Below, in pieces: positions 46,801-61,800 of a stretch of 64,000 nt of DNA (positions within the stretch are counted from its first letter, which is position 1; every line of letters starts with the position of its first letter). The stretch is from Atrichornis clamosus (taxonomy: Eukaryota > Chordata > Aves > Passeriformes > Menuridae), in NCBI GenBank assembly GCA_013400975.1, contig WBMZ01000226.1:1-64000 (forward strand), given 5' to 3'. The translations under genes and the position numbers were made by a program. Below the pieces are notes generated by a model, which had not been told where the DNA came from, made no database searches, and saw only the letters and a list, made by a program, of their open reading frames with translations.

Positions 46801-49800
46801 TTAATATTATTCTGATATTCAAGGAACTCTGTATATCATTTTCAGTAAAAGAAAATGCAGATTCCAGAAGTTCAGACTAACATCCCTTTATGCCCTTTGC
46901 ATGTGCTAAACGTGTGACACAGACAGTGACAGTTCACACTGTGCTGGCCTGGCTCATGCAGTGTCACTTGTGCCAAGCTGGGAGCCAGCAGGGAAGGGAA
47001 GGGAGAAGGCCATAAACAAGTGTAACCTTTTCCACTGCTTCTGGCTCTATTCCTTTTCTAAGGTGTCACACATGCTTTGTCCTAAATTGACTAAGTGAGG
47101 TTTAAAGAGATGCTCAGATGACATCCTACAGTGAAAAGGATGACACTTTCAAGACACCATTTACATTAGAACAACCAGTGAAACTGAGGATTTGCTGTGT
47201 GCTTCCAGTAGATGTTGAACAGAGAAATGATGATCTCAACTATATATTTAGCTCAGCATCCCTGAGACAGCTTGTATTTTTAGAGGAGCTTGATAAATGT
47301 TGCATTACATTTAAGCATGAACGACAAGGCAGGTACATTTAGGGTATTTTTTTTCTATTAGCACAGGAATGAAAACAAAAATGTATCCTTACTTCTGCAA
47401 TCCTGTTTTCTTGAAAGATGGGTAAATTAGCACTGAAAATCTTTGCATTTCACATGTAGATATGTTATTAAAATTTTACTTCCTGTTAAGGCTCCTTTAT
47501 GTAAACTAGTAACCTTGCTTCATAACCACTGCCAATGTCTTTGCATGATGCAGAAATGAAACATCTGGAGCAGGCTCTATCCATTTGCAATATGCCAGTG
47601 AAGGTCTCCCTGTACATTAGTTAGTGCTGCCCACAAAGAAAACTGCATCTCCCTCACAGTCCCAGAGACATTCACACGTGAGCCTATTTCTCACATTTTT
47701 GTTTGGAAGAATTATGTGAATTAAGCCTTATGCAGTGCTGGGGATGGCAGTGGTCCAAGACAATAGAGTTTCCTGATCAGAAGATGATACAAGAACAATG
47801 TCTGGACTTTTTTTTAAAAAAGCTTCAAACTAGAAACAGAAACCAGAAAGAAAAATTGCTCTTTTGTAAACACATTCTGCCCCAAAGGTTATTTTCATAA
47901 GAAAGGAGAACATACATTTATATACACACACAGAGAACAATACATACATGCACAAACACGTACACTCAGGACAAAATGTTTTCTATGCATACACCCAATC
48001 TGCAGTGGAGTGAGCAATTCCAATGTGCAACAAGGATGCAGCCAAAACTCCATCTCCATCTCTCTGCTAGATAAGGGCTTAATCTAGCAGGCGAGACATG
48101 GTAATAAAGGTTGCTGAAAAAATAAAACAAGTTAGAAAAAAGCTTGTTGAAACTAGACTCAACAGATGAACCTGGCACGAAAGGACTTCCCTGCTTTGGC
48201 ACAGGTCCCTCTTCAGAGATCATACAACTATTTTGCAAATGACAGCAGTCCTCATGCAGCTCCTACAGCCCAGGCCTCGTGTGCTGCAGGACACCACAGC
48301 CACAGCTTTCACAGGGAGGCCTGGCTCATCTTCCCACCTCGCTCTCTGCTCCTATCCTGGTGTCCAGGGAGCAGACTCTGCTCTGCAAAATTAGGTCAGG
48401 CTCCCTACACAGAATCACCTCTTCTGCTGTTACACAATTTCTCCAATCTTCAGATGTACTAAAGCAGAAGAGCAACAAGAACCTAAGTTTTCCAGCTTAG
48501 AGGCCATTTGGATTCACTGATTCAAATCATACAGGGAAAGTTGCAAGTGGAGACATGCACTGTGTTATTTAACAGTACCTGGGTAACTGCATAATGCTGG
48601 GTAGTCACTTGATGTAGCTAATTACTTTAGAGGACAAGAGTTACTTTCATTGCCCCCTTTACAGAATTGCAGTAGAAAGCATTAAATGGGTTAAGGAACA
48701 CTTAACAAAGAGTGATACTGATCCAAAGCAAGAACTCTCTTCCACAAAAGCATCTGGCAAGGGGAGAGGGAAAGAAAAGAGAAGAATAAGCCGAGTGCAT
48801 GTCAGCTACTGACTGATGCCTCCAATTTGACCAAGTCTGAGGTTTCCCAAACCACCTTGTCCATTATTTCTGGGAACAAGAGAATTAGAAGAATGAGCAG
48901 CAGAAACCTCGAGAGACAGTAGAAGTTATCCATGTAAGCAGATATGTGCAGCCTCATACAAAGGAGAAAACTATCCTTGACATACTCATCTCCTGTCTCA
49001 GTTGCCACTTTCTTTTCTCAGCTCTTGACAAACACAAGTGATGCTCCAGTAAACACACAGAACTGCTCCACAGATCATTTCCAGCTTTGCCACTGACCAC
49101 AACACTTTTCTCTCTGCTCCCTTTATTGCCCTGCATTTTATCACATCTCGTATCTGCAACCTGCCCTCACTTTCAAAGCCTATCATGCTCTACTTGTCCT
49201 AAATCTCACCCAAAATTCTGAAAGCATTTCTCGCCTCCTGTTGATTACCTTCCACTACTATTTAAAATATGCACTATTTAATGCGTGCCTTTAGCTTTGG
49301 AACAGGCTCCCAAAACACATCAATGAAGCAATTTCATTTTTTCCTGGGGCTTTCTTCTTTGAAAGTATAAACTGTTGGTGGAAGGTAGGCTGAAATGGGT
49401 CACTGTCACAACTTCCCTGTATCTCTACACAATCTCTCTCTTTTCTACTTACACAGCTTTCAGGGACAGAGATTATGCTTCTATTTCTGCTTAAAAAGGG
49501 CAAATGTACCAGGTCTCTGATCCACAGGAGCTGTGAACCATTGGAACAGAAAACATAATAAACAACATGGATGGGATGTGCTTGCATCCAAATTTCATAA
49601 AGCACACCAAACAAGAACCTGAGTCTATCTGCTGTTTGGGCTGTAGTGTTCCTGCAATTCACAGCACAGCCCAGCCCCTGCTTGGAGCATGGATAGGAAG
49701 AAGTCCCCAGGCAAGGACACCAGGGCAGCAGCAGGCAGGACCCTTCCCAGGCAGCAGCCCCCTGCAAATGCTTCTCATGCCTCTGTGCAGAGCAAATACA

Positions 49801-52800
49801 TGTCAGTTGGTTTACATTATCTGAGTTTCTAAATTAAACCTCTTACCAGCAAGCTAGAAGCCCACAAAAGCCACCAGTTGATTTGCATGTTAATTACATC
49901 ATTCTCTAAGTCGGGAGAAATAGTAATTACTAGAAATGGTAATTACTAATTTAATCTACGCAGCTCTGTTGGAGCAGGAAATCCGTGCAGCCTGTAACAC
50001 ACCTCCAAGGGAAGGCATTCTTCTCTCACTCTCTGTTTTGGCTCCCCAGCCATGCCTGCTTATCTCCTTTCTTTTCAGTACATCCAGCCTCATCACTGCT
50101 GTGGTGGGCAGCACCATCATGTCATGGTGCCTTCCCTGTCCTCCAGCCACACCTTTCTCCTGAGACTTGAAAATTCAAATGCACCAAGGCATGGTCACAG
50201 TCCCACTGTCCAGGTGTGGGCATTAATAGCTCCTCCTACACAAAAATTGTGTTTTGAACCATGGGCACATGAATAAGATGCAGCTCCAGAGAAGGAACTT
50301 TTCAATGTTCCATCCTACACAGGAGCAAAAAAACAAAAAAAGGAGTGGGGAATGGTTGCCCTTTCACCCTTTTTTGTTCTCCGAAGTATGGAAGGCCTGC
50401 TGAAAAGTTCTGTACAAATTATAAACAGGTCAAATTGTGCTTTCCTACATACCTGTGTAGATACTTATGTGACACTAACATGAACCAGAGTCACACAGGG
50501 CTAGCTGAGGGTACAGTTCAGATCAGAGTATTTAGGTTTTTATATTAACTAAGTAATCCTCAAATCTATATGAAAGTCACAACAGGTCAGTAAGTATCCA
50601 GTTCAGACAATCCAATTAAACATTGATGGAAACAAAGAATCCTGATATCACGGGTTCATTCTGCTCCTAAAACTAGATATTATTCCTAGATATGCTTCCC
50701 AGATATTATTGTGCTATAATCAGATCAGAGACAGTCACCAAATCCTGGAATCACCCAGGATCTCAAATAGCAAACTGAAGTTGGAGTTTCACTAGAGGTA
50801 CAATCTCTGGCATCTTCTGGCTTTTATGACCTTCAAAAACAATGCAGGTAAGAACAGCTGAAACATCTCGATGACAAAATATAGATCTTAAGAGCTACAC
50901 ACCTCAACCTTTCATATTAAATTTGTAATTAAATTAAACTATTCAGAAATTCAATTGGTAGATTAATACAGACTTGCTGGGATACATATATCCCAGCATC
51001 TTCATTTTTTACATTCTTTAAATTAAATCTTCAAAGAGAGACCAGAGTAAAATTCCCTTGTGTTCATATGAAGATGTCACTCAGTTTTCATGCAGGAAAT
51101 GTGATTCTAAACCAACATTTTTTATAGAATTTTCATTGTGTTTCAGCTAAAAATATTTGCAGTGCTGAGAAAGCAGCACCACTTCTTCACTCTGGCACCT
51201 AAACTCAGACTTCTGTAGCAGCAAATACAATTCACAAATCAAGACAGTCTTTTCTAAACCTGCAAAAATCTCTTCATAGATACATTTAACCAGATTTACT
51301 TGGACTAAGTCATTCCTCTCCAAAGGGCACTATACAGTGTGAAACATCATCTGAGCTATTCTGCTCACAAGGTACTTGAGAGCTCAGGCGCAGTGCGAAG
51401 GCTTTGGGGAGCACACTCCATGCAACACAGAAAGCTCAGCTGTTCTCCAAATTATTTCCTGGTGAGTTCTGGTAAAACTGGAGGACATTGGGAAAACACA
51501 GCAAAGAGACTGGAGGACCATACAGGACGCTCACTGAGGCCAGGCTGCATCCAAAACTGAAGAACAGGCACATTTTCAGCTGAGCTGTCCTAACACAGAC
51601 ACTGTTTGATGAGGTGGCCAGCTCAGGTTACTGTAGGGGATTTGGAGGGAATTTTGCAAGGTGGACTCAAACTGTAGCTTAAGTGAAATAGTCTTAAGAT
51701 CTGGATAAGGTAACTCCTCCAAGAACATACTGCCTCTCAGCTTTTAGTATTAGAATTTGCTTTATTTATCTGCTTTCACCAAAGGACAAGAGAACTTTAA
51801 CTTTTCTAGGACAAACCTGGGAAAGAAAAAATAAATACTTTTCCAAGAGCGCAGTTATTGAAGAATCAGTAATAATATCTCTAAAATAAAGTGCCATTAA
51901 AATGAAGTAGTTTCTGCCTCAAGAACTTGCAGGAAGGGAAGATGGATTGAAAAATCACTTTCACTGTACAGCACAATTGCATGACATCCAATCAAGTAAA
52001 CAGCACATGGTTTTATTTTCCACTGCTGACTTCCAAATGAATAAAACTATGAAAAGAACAAAAAGCCAAATCTACAAGTAAAAAGGATTGTAAGGTTCTC
52101 AGGAACTACCAATGCAGCAGGCTAGTAACACTCCCCCTCCTGCCATGCACCAGGGGTGTTTGAGAACAGTGACACTTGAGTTGGTAAATACCAAGCACCT
52201 GCAGCAGAGGAAGCAAAGAACAAACTATAACAAAGATCTTGTATTATCTTCTGCAATAAATACTTTATCATGTGAAGACTTCACTGGAAAAGACTTTCAG
52301 AAGAGACTTCTTTATAAGGAATGAAGTTCTTTCCCTGTCTGGGCATTGGTAGTATCTTTAAATGTATGTGCATAAACATGGATGTATGTACACACACATG
52401 CACGCTAACACAGATTTTATACCAGTGATAACTGTCAGGAATAAAAGAAGAATAAAATAAAAAAGAATAAGAAGGGCCAAAGACCTCATCTGTGCAGAAG
52501 CTCTATGTTCTATGCCATGATGAAGAGCAGTGCTGTCATGACTAATTTTTCAGTTGATGGCTCATAAGAGGATGAAAGCAGTATTGAAAAGCTAATCTCT
52601 TGTGTCCCAGCAATTAACTTGCACAAATATTAACATGGTTCATTACATGACAATGATTACTTTGTTCATGACTCCTGGAGGGCCACCCAGAGAAGGGAAG
52701 TAAGGCAACTTACAGTGGTGGAAGGAGGAAAAGAAGGCAGGCTCTGATGACTGGTACTGATGCAATGTTGCCCACCTACTCATGACCAGGAGAACTGGAC

Positions 52801-55800
52801 TGTGAGCTAGGGTTTTGCTCCAGTTCAATTACAAGAGTCACTAGATTCTTCTCTTTAGGCTTCAGACACACAGGAGATGATGTCTGCTGTACTGCTGCCC
52901 ATAATATCCTTCACTTACCTTCCAAAAACCGTATGCTTCTTGTCCAGATATGCACAAGAGCGGAATGTGATGAAGCTAGAAAGAATAAAAACATAATAGT
53001 TACCACATTGTCCCACTGACCCTCAACAACAGCCAGTAATGCTTAAAAACACAAAGTGTATGCAAAAACTCTTGGGAGAGAAGCCAAACTCCTCTCCCTC
53101 TCTGGGAGGCCTGATGACCTTTAACTCCTCAGTTTTGTGGGTTCCATCCTGGATTTCTGGAGTTTTGACTTTTCATTTTTGCACCTTACTAACATTCTTA
53201 AACAGTACTCCAAGCATGGGGCCTTGCAGCAAGTCCAAAATGAAGCTGAGCATCTGCCTCCTTGGCCACACAGGCCCGGGGAAGCTCATGCAGGGCAGGG
53301 AGACGTGCGTCCTGCTTGGGGAGAACATTTCTTGTGCGTGATGGGGAGCTTGTATCCAGCAAATACAGTTACATGACACAACAGTCTCTGCCAGTGTAAA
53401 CTTCTTTTGGATATTTACTTTTCGCATTTCTCTTCTCTTAAACTGGCCTGTTGGTGATCCATTTCTCCTGTGGATGGAGCAAACTTGTGCTCAGATACAA
53501 ACATCCCAAAAGAATACTTCAAAGTGTCAAAAGTAATTAATTGGATTTTTAATTTTCAGGGGCTATACTTTTCAACTTAAACATTGAACTGAAACACAAA
53601 TCCAAAGCAACCTTTATTACTAAAACTTTTCTTTAAAGCTTGATGCTTCTTTGGAAGACTTGGACTACAAGTGTATGAGCCAGAGGTTTCCACATTGTGG
53701 TCTGCAGACCACGATGGCTGGCCTGACTTGGCTGGACATGCAGTGCTGGCTCTCCTCCCTGTCTCCATCTGTTACACTACATAGGAGACAGCTAAAAATA
53801 TATAAGCATTCCAAAAGCACTTTTCCATATAAGCAACTCAGGAAGTTATATGATTGCAAATAGGAGCAGCTGTAATGTGCCAGACAGTCTATTAAGATGT
53901 AGCTTGCCCTAGGAAAGCACTGGGATGCTGTGCAGAATGCAAACTCCTACACAGGGCGCCACTTTATTCCTGGATATCCAATACTTAAAATCATCATATG
54001 GTCAGTTATGTAGCACTGTAATAAAAAAAACCTGAGCAGTAGTAAATATACAGGGAAAGCTTCTCACCCATCAGTGCAGTCAAAATAAAATTAAGGACAA
54101 CAGAATTAACATAACTCAGGATGATCCCAGAGAAGTCCTGAGCATTATTCCAGCATCACCTTGCAGAGGGGATCCAGCTCCCTTTGCCCTGCAGTGCCTG
54201 TTGCCTGTGGGGAGAGCTATTCATGCAGCTCCTAAGGCCAGAGCAGTTGCCAGAAGTGTCTAAGTGCTGCCTAGGAACCTTTATAAATATGGGCAGCTGG
54301 AGTCTCTTAAGGACCTACATATAAAGGAATTTCGTATTTCGTTTGCAAATTTTAAGAGAATATACAATCACATTTACAGCAGCAGATGATGTGACTCAAT
54401 ATGGCACACACGTTTGGTCTCTGTAACTTCTGTTTCTAGACTCCCCTTTTTATATAAAAGAAAGGAAAAGAAGAAGGAAGCCTCTACTCTCCTCTAATTT
54501 AGCACCTGAGTGCTGGCAATAACATTCAAATCCAAAATAAGTTGTAGAGCAACTCGATCCTGCAAACTGCCCAACATGTGCTTAGCCTTCAGAATGCAAG
54601 CCAGCCTATTAGTGGCCCTGAGACAATCACTTGTGTTTAATTAAAGCAAAACACACTGCTGCAGAGTTTACAAGCCATCACAACACACAGCATCATGAAG
54701 ACCAACCTCAAGGCCTCCCTCCCTCCCTCCTCAGTGCCAAGACACAGTACTGTACACACACACACTCTCTCTCTTACTCTTTCCTGGGGCTCCCAATAAA
54801 AGAACAACTTGCAGTACTTACAGAGCAACCAATAAATAGTTGGCTCAAAGTGGCACAGAACGTTTTCAAAGGACTGCAGGCAAACACCCATTTTAACGTT
54901 ACACACAAACAAGGCTATTACAACTTCAGTACCTTTAAATTTCCTTAGTGTTCCTTCCTGCTTTTTTATGCATTCTTTCCTCATTTTAGTCCTCATTCTG
55001 CTTTTGTACATTGGAAAACAAGTTATTCTCAATCCCAGACTGTGCACTCTGCCACATCTGGGTCTACACATTTCAACAGAATTATTCTCATTTATTTAAA
55101 ATTAGGTGACTAAAAAGAAGTAATATACCCATAGAGTTTATGCTTCATTTCATTAAGCCCTTTCAAAAAGTTTAATATGGAGCTAAATTTAAATAGAGTG
55201 AAGAGGTGTGATGAATGATCTTACAGGGGTAACACTAGGGGCACACTGACAAAAACAAACAGAAACTTCAAATCATAACAACAAAAAAGACAAATTAATG
55301 CTGATATAATAAAGCTACAGGTCTTCTTGTTGTGCTTCACTTTGCTCTTAGATTTGCTAAGAGCAGCTGCAGCCCTGACTGCAATATGCAGCACGCAACA
55401 GAATATTTCACTTGACTGAACTTTAAAGAGTAGCTCATAAAATGTCATTTGTCTTCTTAACAGAGTGAGACACAATGTCCAGAGGGAAACAATAAAGCAC
55501 AAAAAAAGCAAGTGACTACTTACAACTGTGATTTGTTTGTGTTGGGTCCTGAATTTGCCATACTAAGAACACCACGTCCCGTGTGGGACAAATTGGGCTT
55601 GAATTCATCTTTGAAAGGTTTTCCCCAGTAAGATTCTCCTCCTTAAAAGAGAAAATACGATAGAGGAAGAATGTTTGTTTTCATTAGCTTCCCACTGTTT
55701 TAGAACAGACACTGACATTAAATTCAAGGTTTCCAGCACCTCCAGTCACTATGTGTTAATACATTGTTACCTCATCCCTATCACTAGGCCAGTATTTGAG

Positions 55801-58800
55801 CCTGACCTTGAAATCTGATGTTTGCAACTGGCAACACATTTCTGTGCCCTCACACTATCAGCTGCAACAGACCACACTTTATCAACAGCTTTATGTATCC
55901 TGTGCTGAAGAACTGTCAAGGATTTAGTTTTTTACTGCTGGTCCACCATAATTTTTCTCTTTTGAGACATTAAATCTTTAAAATTGGCTTCGTGACAAAA
56001 CACAAAGCAAAGAATTAGTTTAATTGCACTCTGGATATAGCATTGCTTCCAGAAATAAAGTATCAGGGACATGAAACACACTCATAGAATCAACTAAGAA
56101 TAGGAGCTATAAGCTCAAGTGCTTAATTCCAGACTAAACAATGAAGAATGACGATATATGGTGCTCCAAAATAAAAGGCAAAAGTTAAGATATTTGGAAT
56201 AGATACCTGGATGATGTGAACACTTAAATGCAATGAAGGTAAAAGGATGATAAAATTGCACAAACCCCAGCTCCAGCCCTCCAAAACTGAATTCTTTTCT
56301 GAGACTGTGGACAGAGAGAGGGTCCGTGAGAGCTCTCCTCCTGTCATTTTTACATTATTTATGACAGATCTGACATTTTCATTTGCACTTTCCTCCAGGA
56401 TCATTCTTAATAAGAAAAATGAAGGCTGAGATGAGTCATAGTTTTACAGTCAAATCCATAATCTTGTTTGACAAACCATGAAAAAATATTTCACCTTAGG
56501 ACAGTATTAAAAATAAAACAAACAATAGTATCCAAACAGGCAGCGAGACTTGTCCATCTGCAGAAGTGGCCCAAGAGTCCTCCAGAGCAAGAGTACCAGT
56601 GGTGAAGCAGGAGGCAGGTCAGTGAGGGATCTCTGGTGCTCCATGGACATTTGCACACATGGCACAGAGAAGCAGTGTGATACAGCTGCACACCAAGCAG
56701 CAAATGAAACTGAGGAACAAAACAGGTTCCTACTGAAAATCTTATCCAAAAAATCACAAGAGTGCATCAAATGAGGAAAGAGTTTCAGATGATACCATGA
56801 AACAAAGCATTACATATGGACAGCTGCAAGTGGAACGGAGAGAAATTTTGGAAGAAGCTGACCCACTTAAAAACCCAATTAATCATACTCAAAAGACCTA
56901 TTAATAGAGTTGAGTGTTGCCTGCTCTGCAATTTGACAAGAGGTGGCAAAAGGGGACAAACCCTGCAGGGATTTTCTGTAATCAGGAGTAGAGCAGTGGT
57001 TACTTCAGCAGTCCTTGGCTATTGAATATTTTAAGATCAGCTATATTACATCAGCTTGATCCCATACACCAATCTTTTCCAGCAGTGGGTGAAAGGGATA
57101 TGGTACAGTTGCAGCCAGCTCTAGAGGAGTTTGTGCTGTCTGAAGTTTTCAGAGAATACAGAACATGAGCACAGCCCACTGAGATGGGACACAGCACCAC
57201 GTGGCCAAACCTGTGAGTCTGCTACACCCTTCATGTGCTTCCAGCTGATGCTGGAATTACAGCATTGTCAAGCTGCTGAAAGAGAGTGGAATCAAGCCTG
57301 AAGCCTTCACTGGTCAGAAAAATAATTCAAAAGGAAAGAGAAAAATTGTGAATGACAGAGAGACTCTCTCTTTCTGGCACAACAAACAACCAGACCCAAG
57401 AGCTTGCAGACAGGAGCAATGAGCCATGATCTTTAGGTTCTGGAATATTTATTTTTGCATGATTTCATTTCGGATCATGCACTGCAGGTCAGAATTAATC
57501 TCATATGTATGAAAGCTAAGTTCAGTTCACTCTGGTTCTCTGGAAATAAGTGCTAATATTTTAGCAGATAGTTACAGCATGAGATCCAGCCCCTGCTCTA
57601 TCTGCCACACAGCTGTTTCCAAGACTAATTCTGTCTGCCCAGGAGCTGCAGTGAGAACAGGGAATGGCTTGTGCAGCATTTGCCTAAAAGGCCAGACATC
57701 CTATGAAGGACATGACTGAAGTGTCTGTGGAGACCAGGCAGCACAGGCTGGCAAAGGGCAGTGGAGACACTGCAAAGGCACTCAGACAGCAGTGCAGGCA
57801 CAGCTTGGGGTTTTTTGTTGGCATTTTGTTTTGGGTTTTTTAGTAATTGAAAGGGAGTACTTTTTTTTTTTTTTAAGGAAAACCCTGAAGTATTCTCCTT
57901 AAATTAAAAATAGCCTGAATGTGCTTTTCATCAAACTCCTGTTAACCTCTGGAATTGTTCCAGGCTTCAAGCATCTGCTTGAAGCAGGACTAGACAGAGC
58001 AAGTCAGAAGATGGCAAGTTACATCTATACATTTTTTCAATTGCTGAAACTCAGCATCACTTTCTCTGTGAAGATTAAGTACAGACCTCTCATCAGTCTA
58101 GGGCCATGGCAGCACAGTGTCTAATGCTCAGCTGAAATAGAGATTTTACATTCTTACATTCTACTCTTTACGTTAGAGCTCAATATAAACTTGGGAAAAT
58201 CTCCCACAAGTTCCAAACCTACTACTAATAATATGAGGTGTTTGGAAGTATCCCCCAGCAGACTTCACTGTGTTTATTCTCAGTGCAGTTGGGAGGTGTG
58301 GCTGGGCATTTTCTGAGAGCAATATGGGTGCAGACAGAGGAGGCGGGAGCGTGGCAGTGTCTGGCTCCAGCCCTCTCACATTACACTCCCTGTATGTGCC
58401 ATAAAGAGAGGAGGCTCCTCTTTATATTTCCCAAATCTTCCTCAGAGCACACACAGAGCTCTGCTGGCTATATTTGGAGTCAGGATGATGCAAACCCCTC
58501 ACCCCAGTGCTGATGTACCAGCCTACAAGCAAAGCCCACAGAAAACAAGAATTGACTCCGGGTGTTGGATTCATGGCTGGCAGCACTTGCCTCTCACTTC
58601 ACCTCCCTCTCAGCTTACTCCCTGATAAGATTATCTTCTGTCCAAGTGGAGCTGTGTGCCTACTGGACTTGCAAATGTTCCTGAGATCCTATTACAAAAA
58701 GTGCTGGAAAAAACATTCGGGGAGTTTCTGTGCTAGAAATCAGTTCACATGGCAGCAGCCACGGCCCCAGCACATACTGCCACTGGCTGGATTGCTGTGG

Positions 58801-61800
58801 GGAATACTGACAGCCCTGCCCATGGGGATCTCCTGCTCGCATAAAGCTGGAAAGGTACTGGGATCAGCCACAGAAATACACCTGCCTTCAGCAGCATTTA
58901 ACCTGTGCAATGCCAAAGCCCTCAGGAGCCAGAAAGAGTTTTTGTACAATTCTGCAAAATAGGATTCACCTGCCTCCTCAGATACCCACAATTCAAAGCT
59001 GAAGGAAGATGGGAGATTATTCCACACATTTTTCACCAAAAAAAATTTCTCTTAAAGAGGTATTTAAGTCATTCTCACATAGAGATGAAACAAAAAAGAC
59101 CACACAGCTCTTAAAAAAGAATATTAATAAATTTCCATGGCTATCTAGAGAGATGAGATATATTTAGCTTGCACTGAAGCACGGTTAGCTACTCACTCTC
59201 ATATCTGCACCTTGTGCTGAGAATGAACAGGTGAAACAGATCTAAACTGACATCTGAAGCAATCACACATTAGCAACTATACAGAAAAAGCCATATTTTC
59301 AGATTGTCTTTTACTCTAAACCAGATTATTCTTTGGTAGTCTTTGTTCCTACTAAAAGTATTTTTTAACATTTTTTGAGGTAAATCACAGAATTTGTACA
59401 ACTTTCTTGCAAAGAGCTGAGAGATGCATCTCAAGCTTCAGAAATGTAGCATTCCAAAAGCCAGGTGTGGGCTGGGAATCATCATTCATGACAGTTGTGA
59501 TTTTAAATAAATCCTTCCTTTTTCTGGCTTAAAAATTGCTAAGCAGTGGTAAGGAAGTGGGAGGGTTCTGATTCACAAAAATGATGGCTTACTTTCTGTA
59601 ATTTTCTTCTTGTCATTTGGAACAACGAGGTACATAATAACATCTGACAATTCTGTAGAGCTTTCCAAGTCAGATTCTGGAATCATTTTGCAAATATGAA
59701 AGCCTCAGCTCAGGCAGTAAGTGCTTCTCTGCTCTCAGATAAGAGGACAAGGTTCTCTTAACCCTACATGCCCAAGACTGGATTTGCAGAGGGGCGGCAA
59801 TCTAAAAGGAGTATATTCTAGATAAGAAGGTCTTGCTCTTGCCCTTTTGCTGAGCTTCAATCATGCAAGAAAAGGGGCTCTAAAACTGGTACAGTTTAGG
59901 AACCTGCCTTCTTAGGAAAGCACATTGCATTGACCAAGTTTGTCCACAGTCCTTTGCTACTGACATTTCAGAGGAGCTCTTCTCACTGCCAACCAAAATG
60001 CAATTCCCATCTACCAATGGTATTTCATCTTGGACTTTTATAGTTTTAATGTGCCTCCTCTGCACCCTCCTGGATTCATAAATCATAGCTGATTCATGAG
60101 ACCTTCCAACAGGTTGCAAGAAAGAGTAGCTGAAAAATGCCTGTGCTGCTTTGAAAATGTGATGCTTTGCATATAGTTTTCCCTTTTTCATACAAAAGGG
60201 TTAGGATATTAAACCTATTTTTCCTACATGCAAATTTTCTTCTATTATTTGGAACACTGAAAATACAGAGCAGCTGCTCCACTTGCACGACCATGAGTTA
60301 CAATTACTCACAATGTTCAACCACTTAGTTGTTATGAACAGCAGGAAAAGAGATACATCACAAATATAAAATTCATTTTCAAATAATTAATCATTACAAA
60401 GAATGACCATGACTCAGCTTATTGCTCTGAATACTGCCTCTATGGGTGGTTATTTTGTTAGAAAAGAAGTAAGCTGCTGCAGCACAATAAAATTTCTCCC
60501 AGTAGTCTTATGAAACATTAAGCTGAAGGCTGTAGGAAAATGAGTCTGGTCCTCCAAATCAGTGTCAGCCTTACAAGACTGTGTATGTATCAGCTTGGAA
60601 AAGGTTTTTTTTTTTTTTCAAAAACCAAACAAAAATCCCAAACCTCTTAGCCAGTTAAAGCAGAATGTTCTGTGTGGATGAGGAAACAAAGTATGTTCTT
60701 TTTGTTCTGAAGTCTTCCTAAAAAAGGCTCTAATAGAAACAGTTTATAATATTGACATTTAAAGGGTAACCTCCAAATAGTCCTCCCTATTGCCAATTGA
60801 AATATCTGGGAAGAAAGCTCTACTCTGTTCTCATAAGCTTCTCTGATATTACAGAAACCATTTACTTCTAAAGACCATTAAAACTCAGTCTTTTTTAGCT
60901 TTCAAAGGTGCATCTTTTTTTTCCTTCTAAGAAGCAATGAGTCAAAGAAATACTGAAATCCCTTCCAGCTGCCAGAAGAAAAAAAAAGAGAATCTTTCCT
61001 GCAAATAACATACCAGCCACAGGCAAAAAAAGGTACCAAGTACTGAATCCCAGTGCTTTACTCTAAAGCTTTCCTGAAGTGAATGCCTGTGATCACATTA
61101 ATAATGTGCAAACTGAAGGACCAACATTTTTACAGCCTGGGAGCCCAGGACAGCATCAGTCCATCTGCCCTGCTCGAGCACTGCTGCTGAGCTGAACCCT
61201 CCTCTGGCTGCCCTGCTGCCAAAGGGACATCAAGCCAGACATCCTCAGGTCTGGCCACCTTCTTACAGCTCGAGACACGCAAGTGGAATTTCTGCCTCAC
61301 AGTCAAGTGCCCTGGATCTATCAGGTAGCCAGGAACAAATCCTGACAGACTACTTGCACTCTGTGAACTGTCTAAGCAGCTTCATTGATGTATTAAACAC
61401 AAAGGCATGACAGTTCAAGAGCAATCTAGCAGCCCACCAGGCTCTTCATTTAGATTTTCTTGTGATATTATCATATTCAACAGGCAATTAGGTAAAGATA
61501 TCTAAAATTTAACTGTCTTCAAAAAACAAAAAACATTCAGGTGCAAAAAAGACCTTTCCACTGTTTGGACTCTACAATGATTGCAGCCAGTCCCTAAAAA
61601 TCTGCAACACTCATGTCTATTTGAGTGTACACTGTTAGTTTTATTAGAACTTTAATAGTCCTGACAGATGTTTGTGAGATATCTTGCCTGCAATATATTC
61701 ATACTTAATTAAGAATGACAAGGAGGAAAACAAGATGAAAAATACTAGAGGTCATTAGACTCCTTTTTTTAAGTAAAAGAATATATGTAGGAGGACTTTT

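Larger units (their letters stand above)
43310..52918 (-). other. PPIL2: PPIL2 intron, 9.6 kb
   Basis: The largest PPIL2 intron wholly in the window. It holds a + strand CR1/L3-type reverse-transcriptase remnant (about 44,040-44,480) and two AT-rich, TAATTA-containing islands (45,640-45,990 and 49,800-49,970). Flanking exons join directly in phase, so no coding exon is missing between them. Confidence 0.75.

Noticed and set aside
56081..56100. Possible CR1 end, CATAGAATCAACTAAG
   Set aside because: Only about 16 bases resemble the CR1 terminus and the sequence that should follow is missing.
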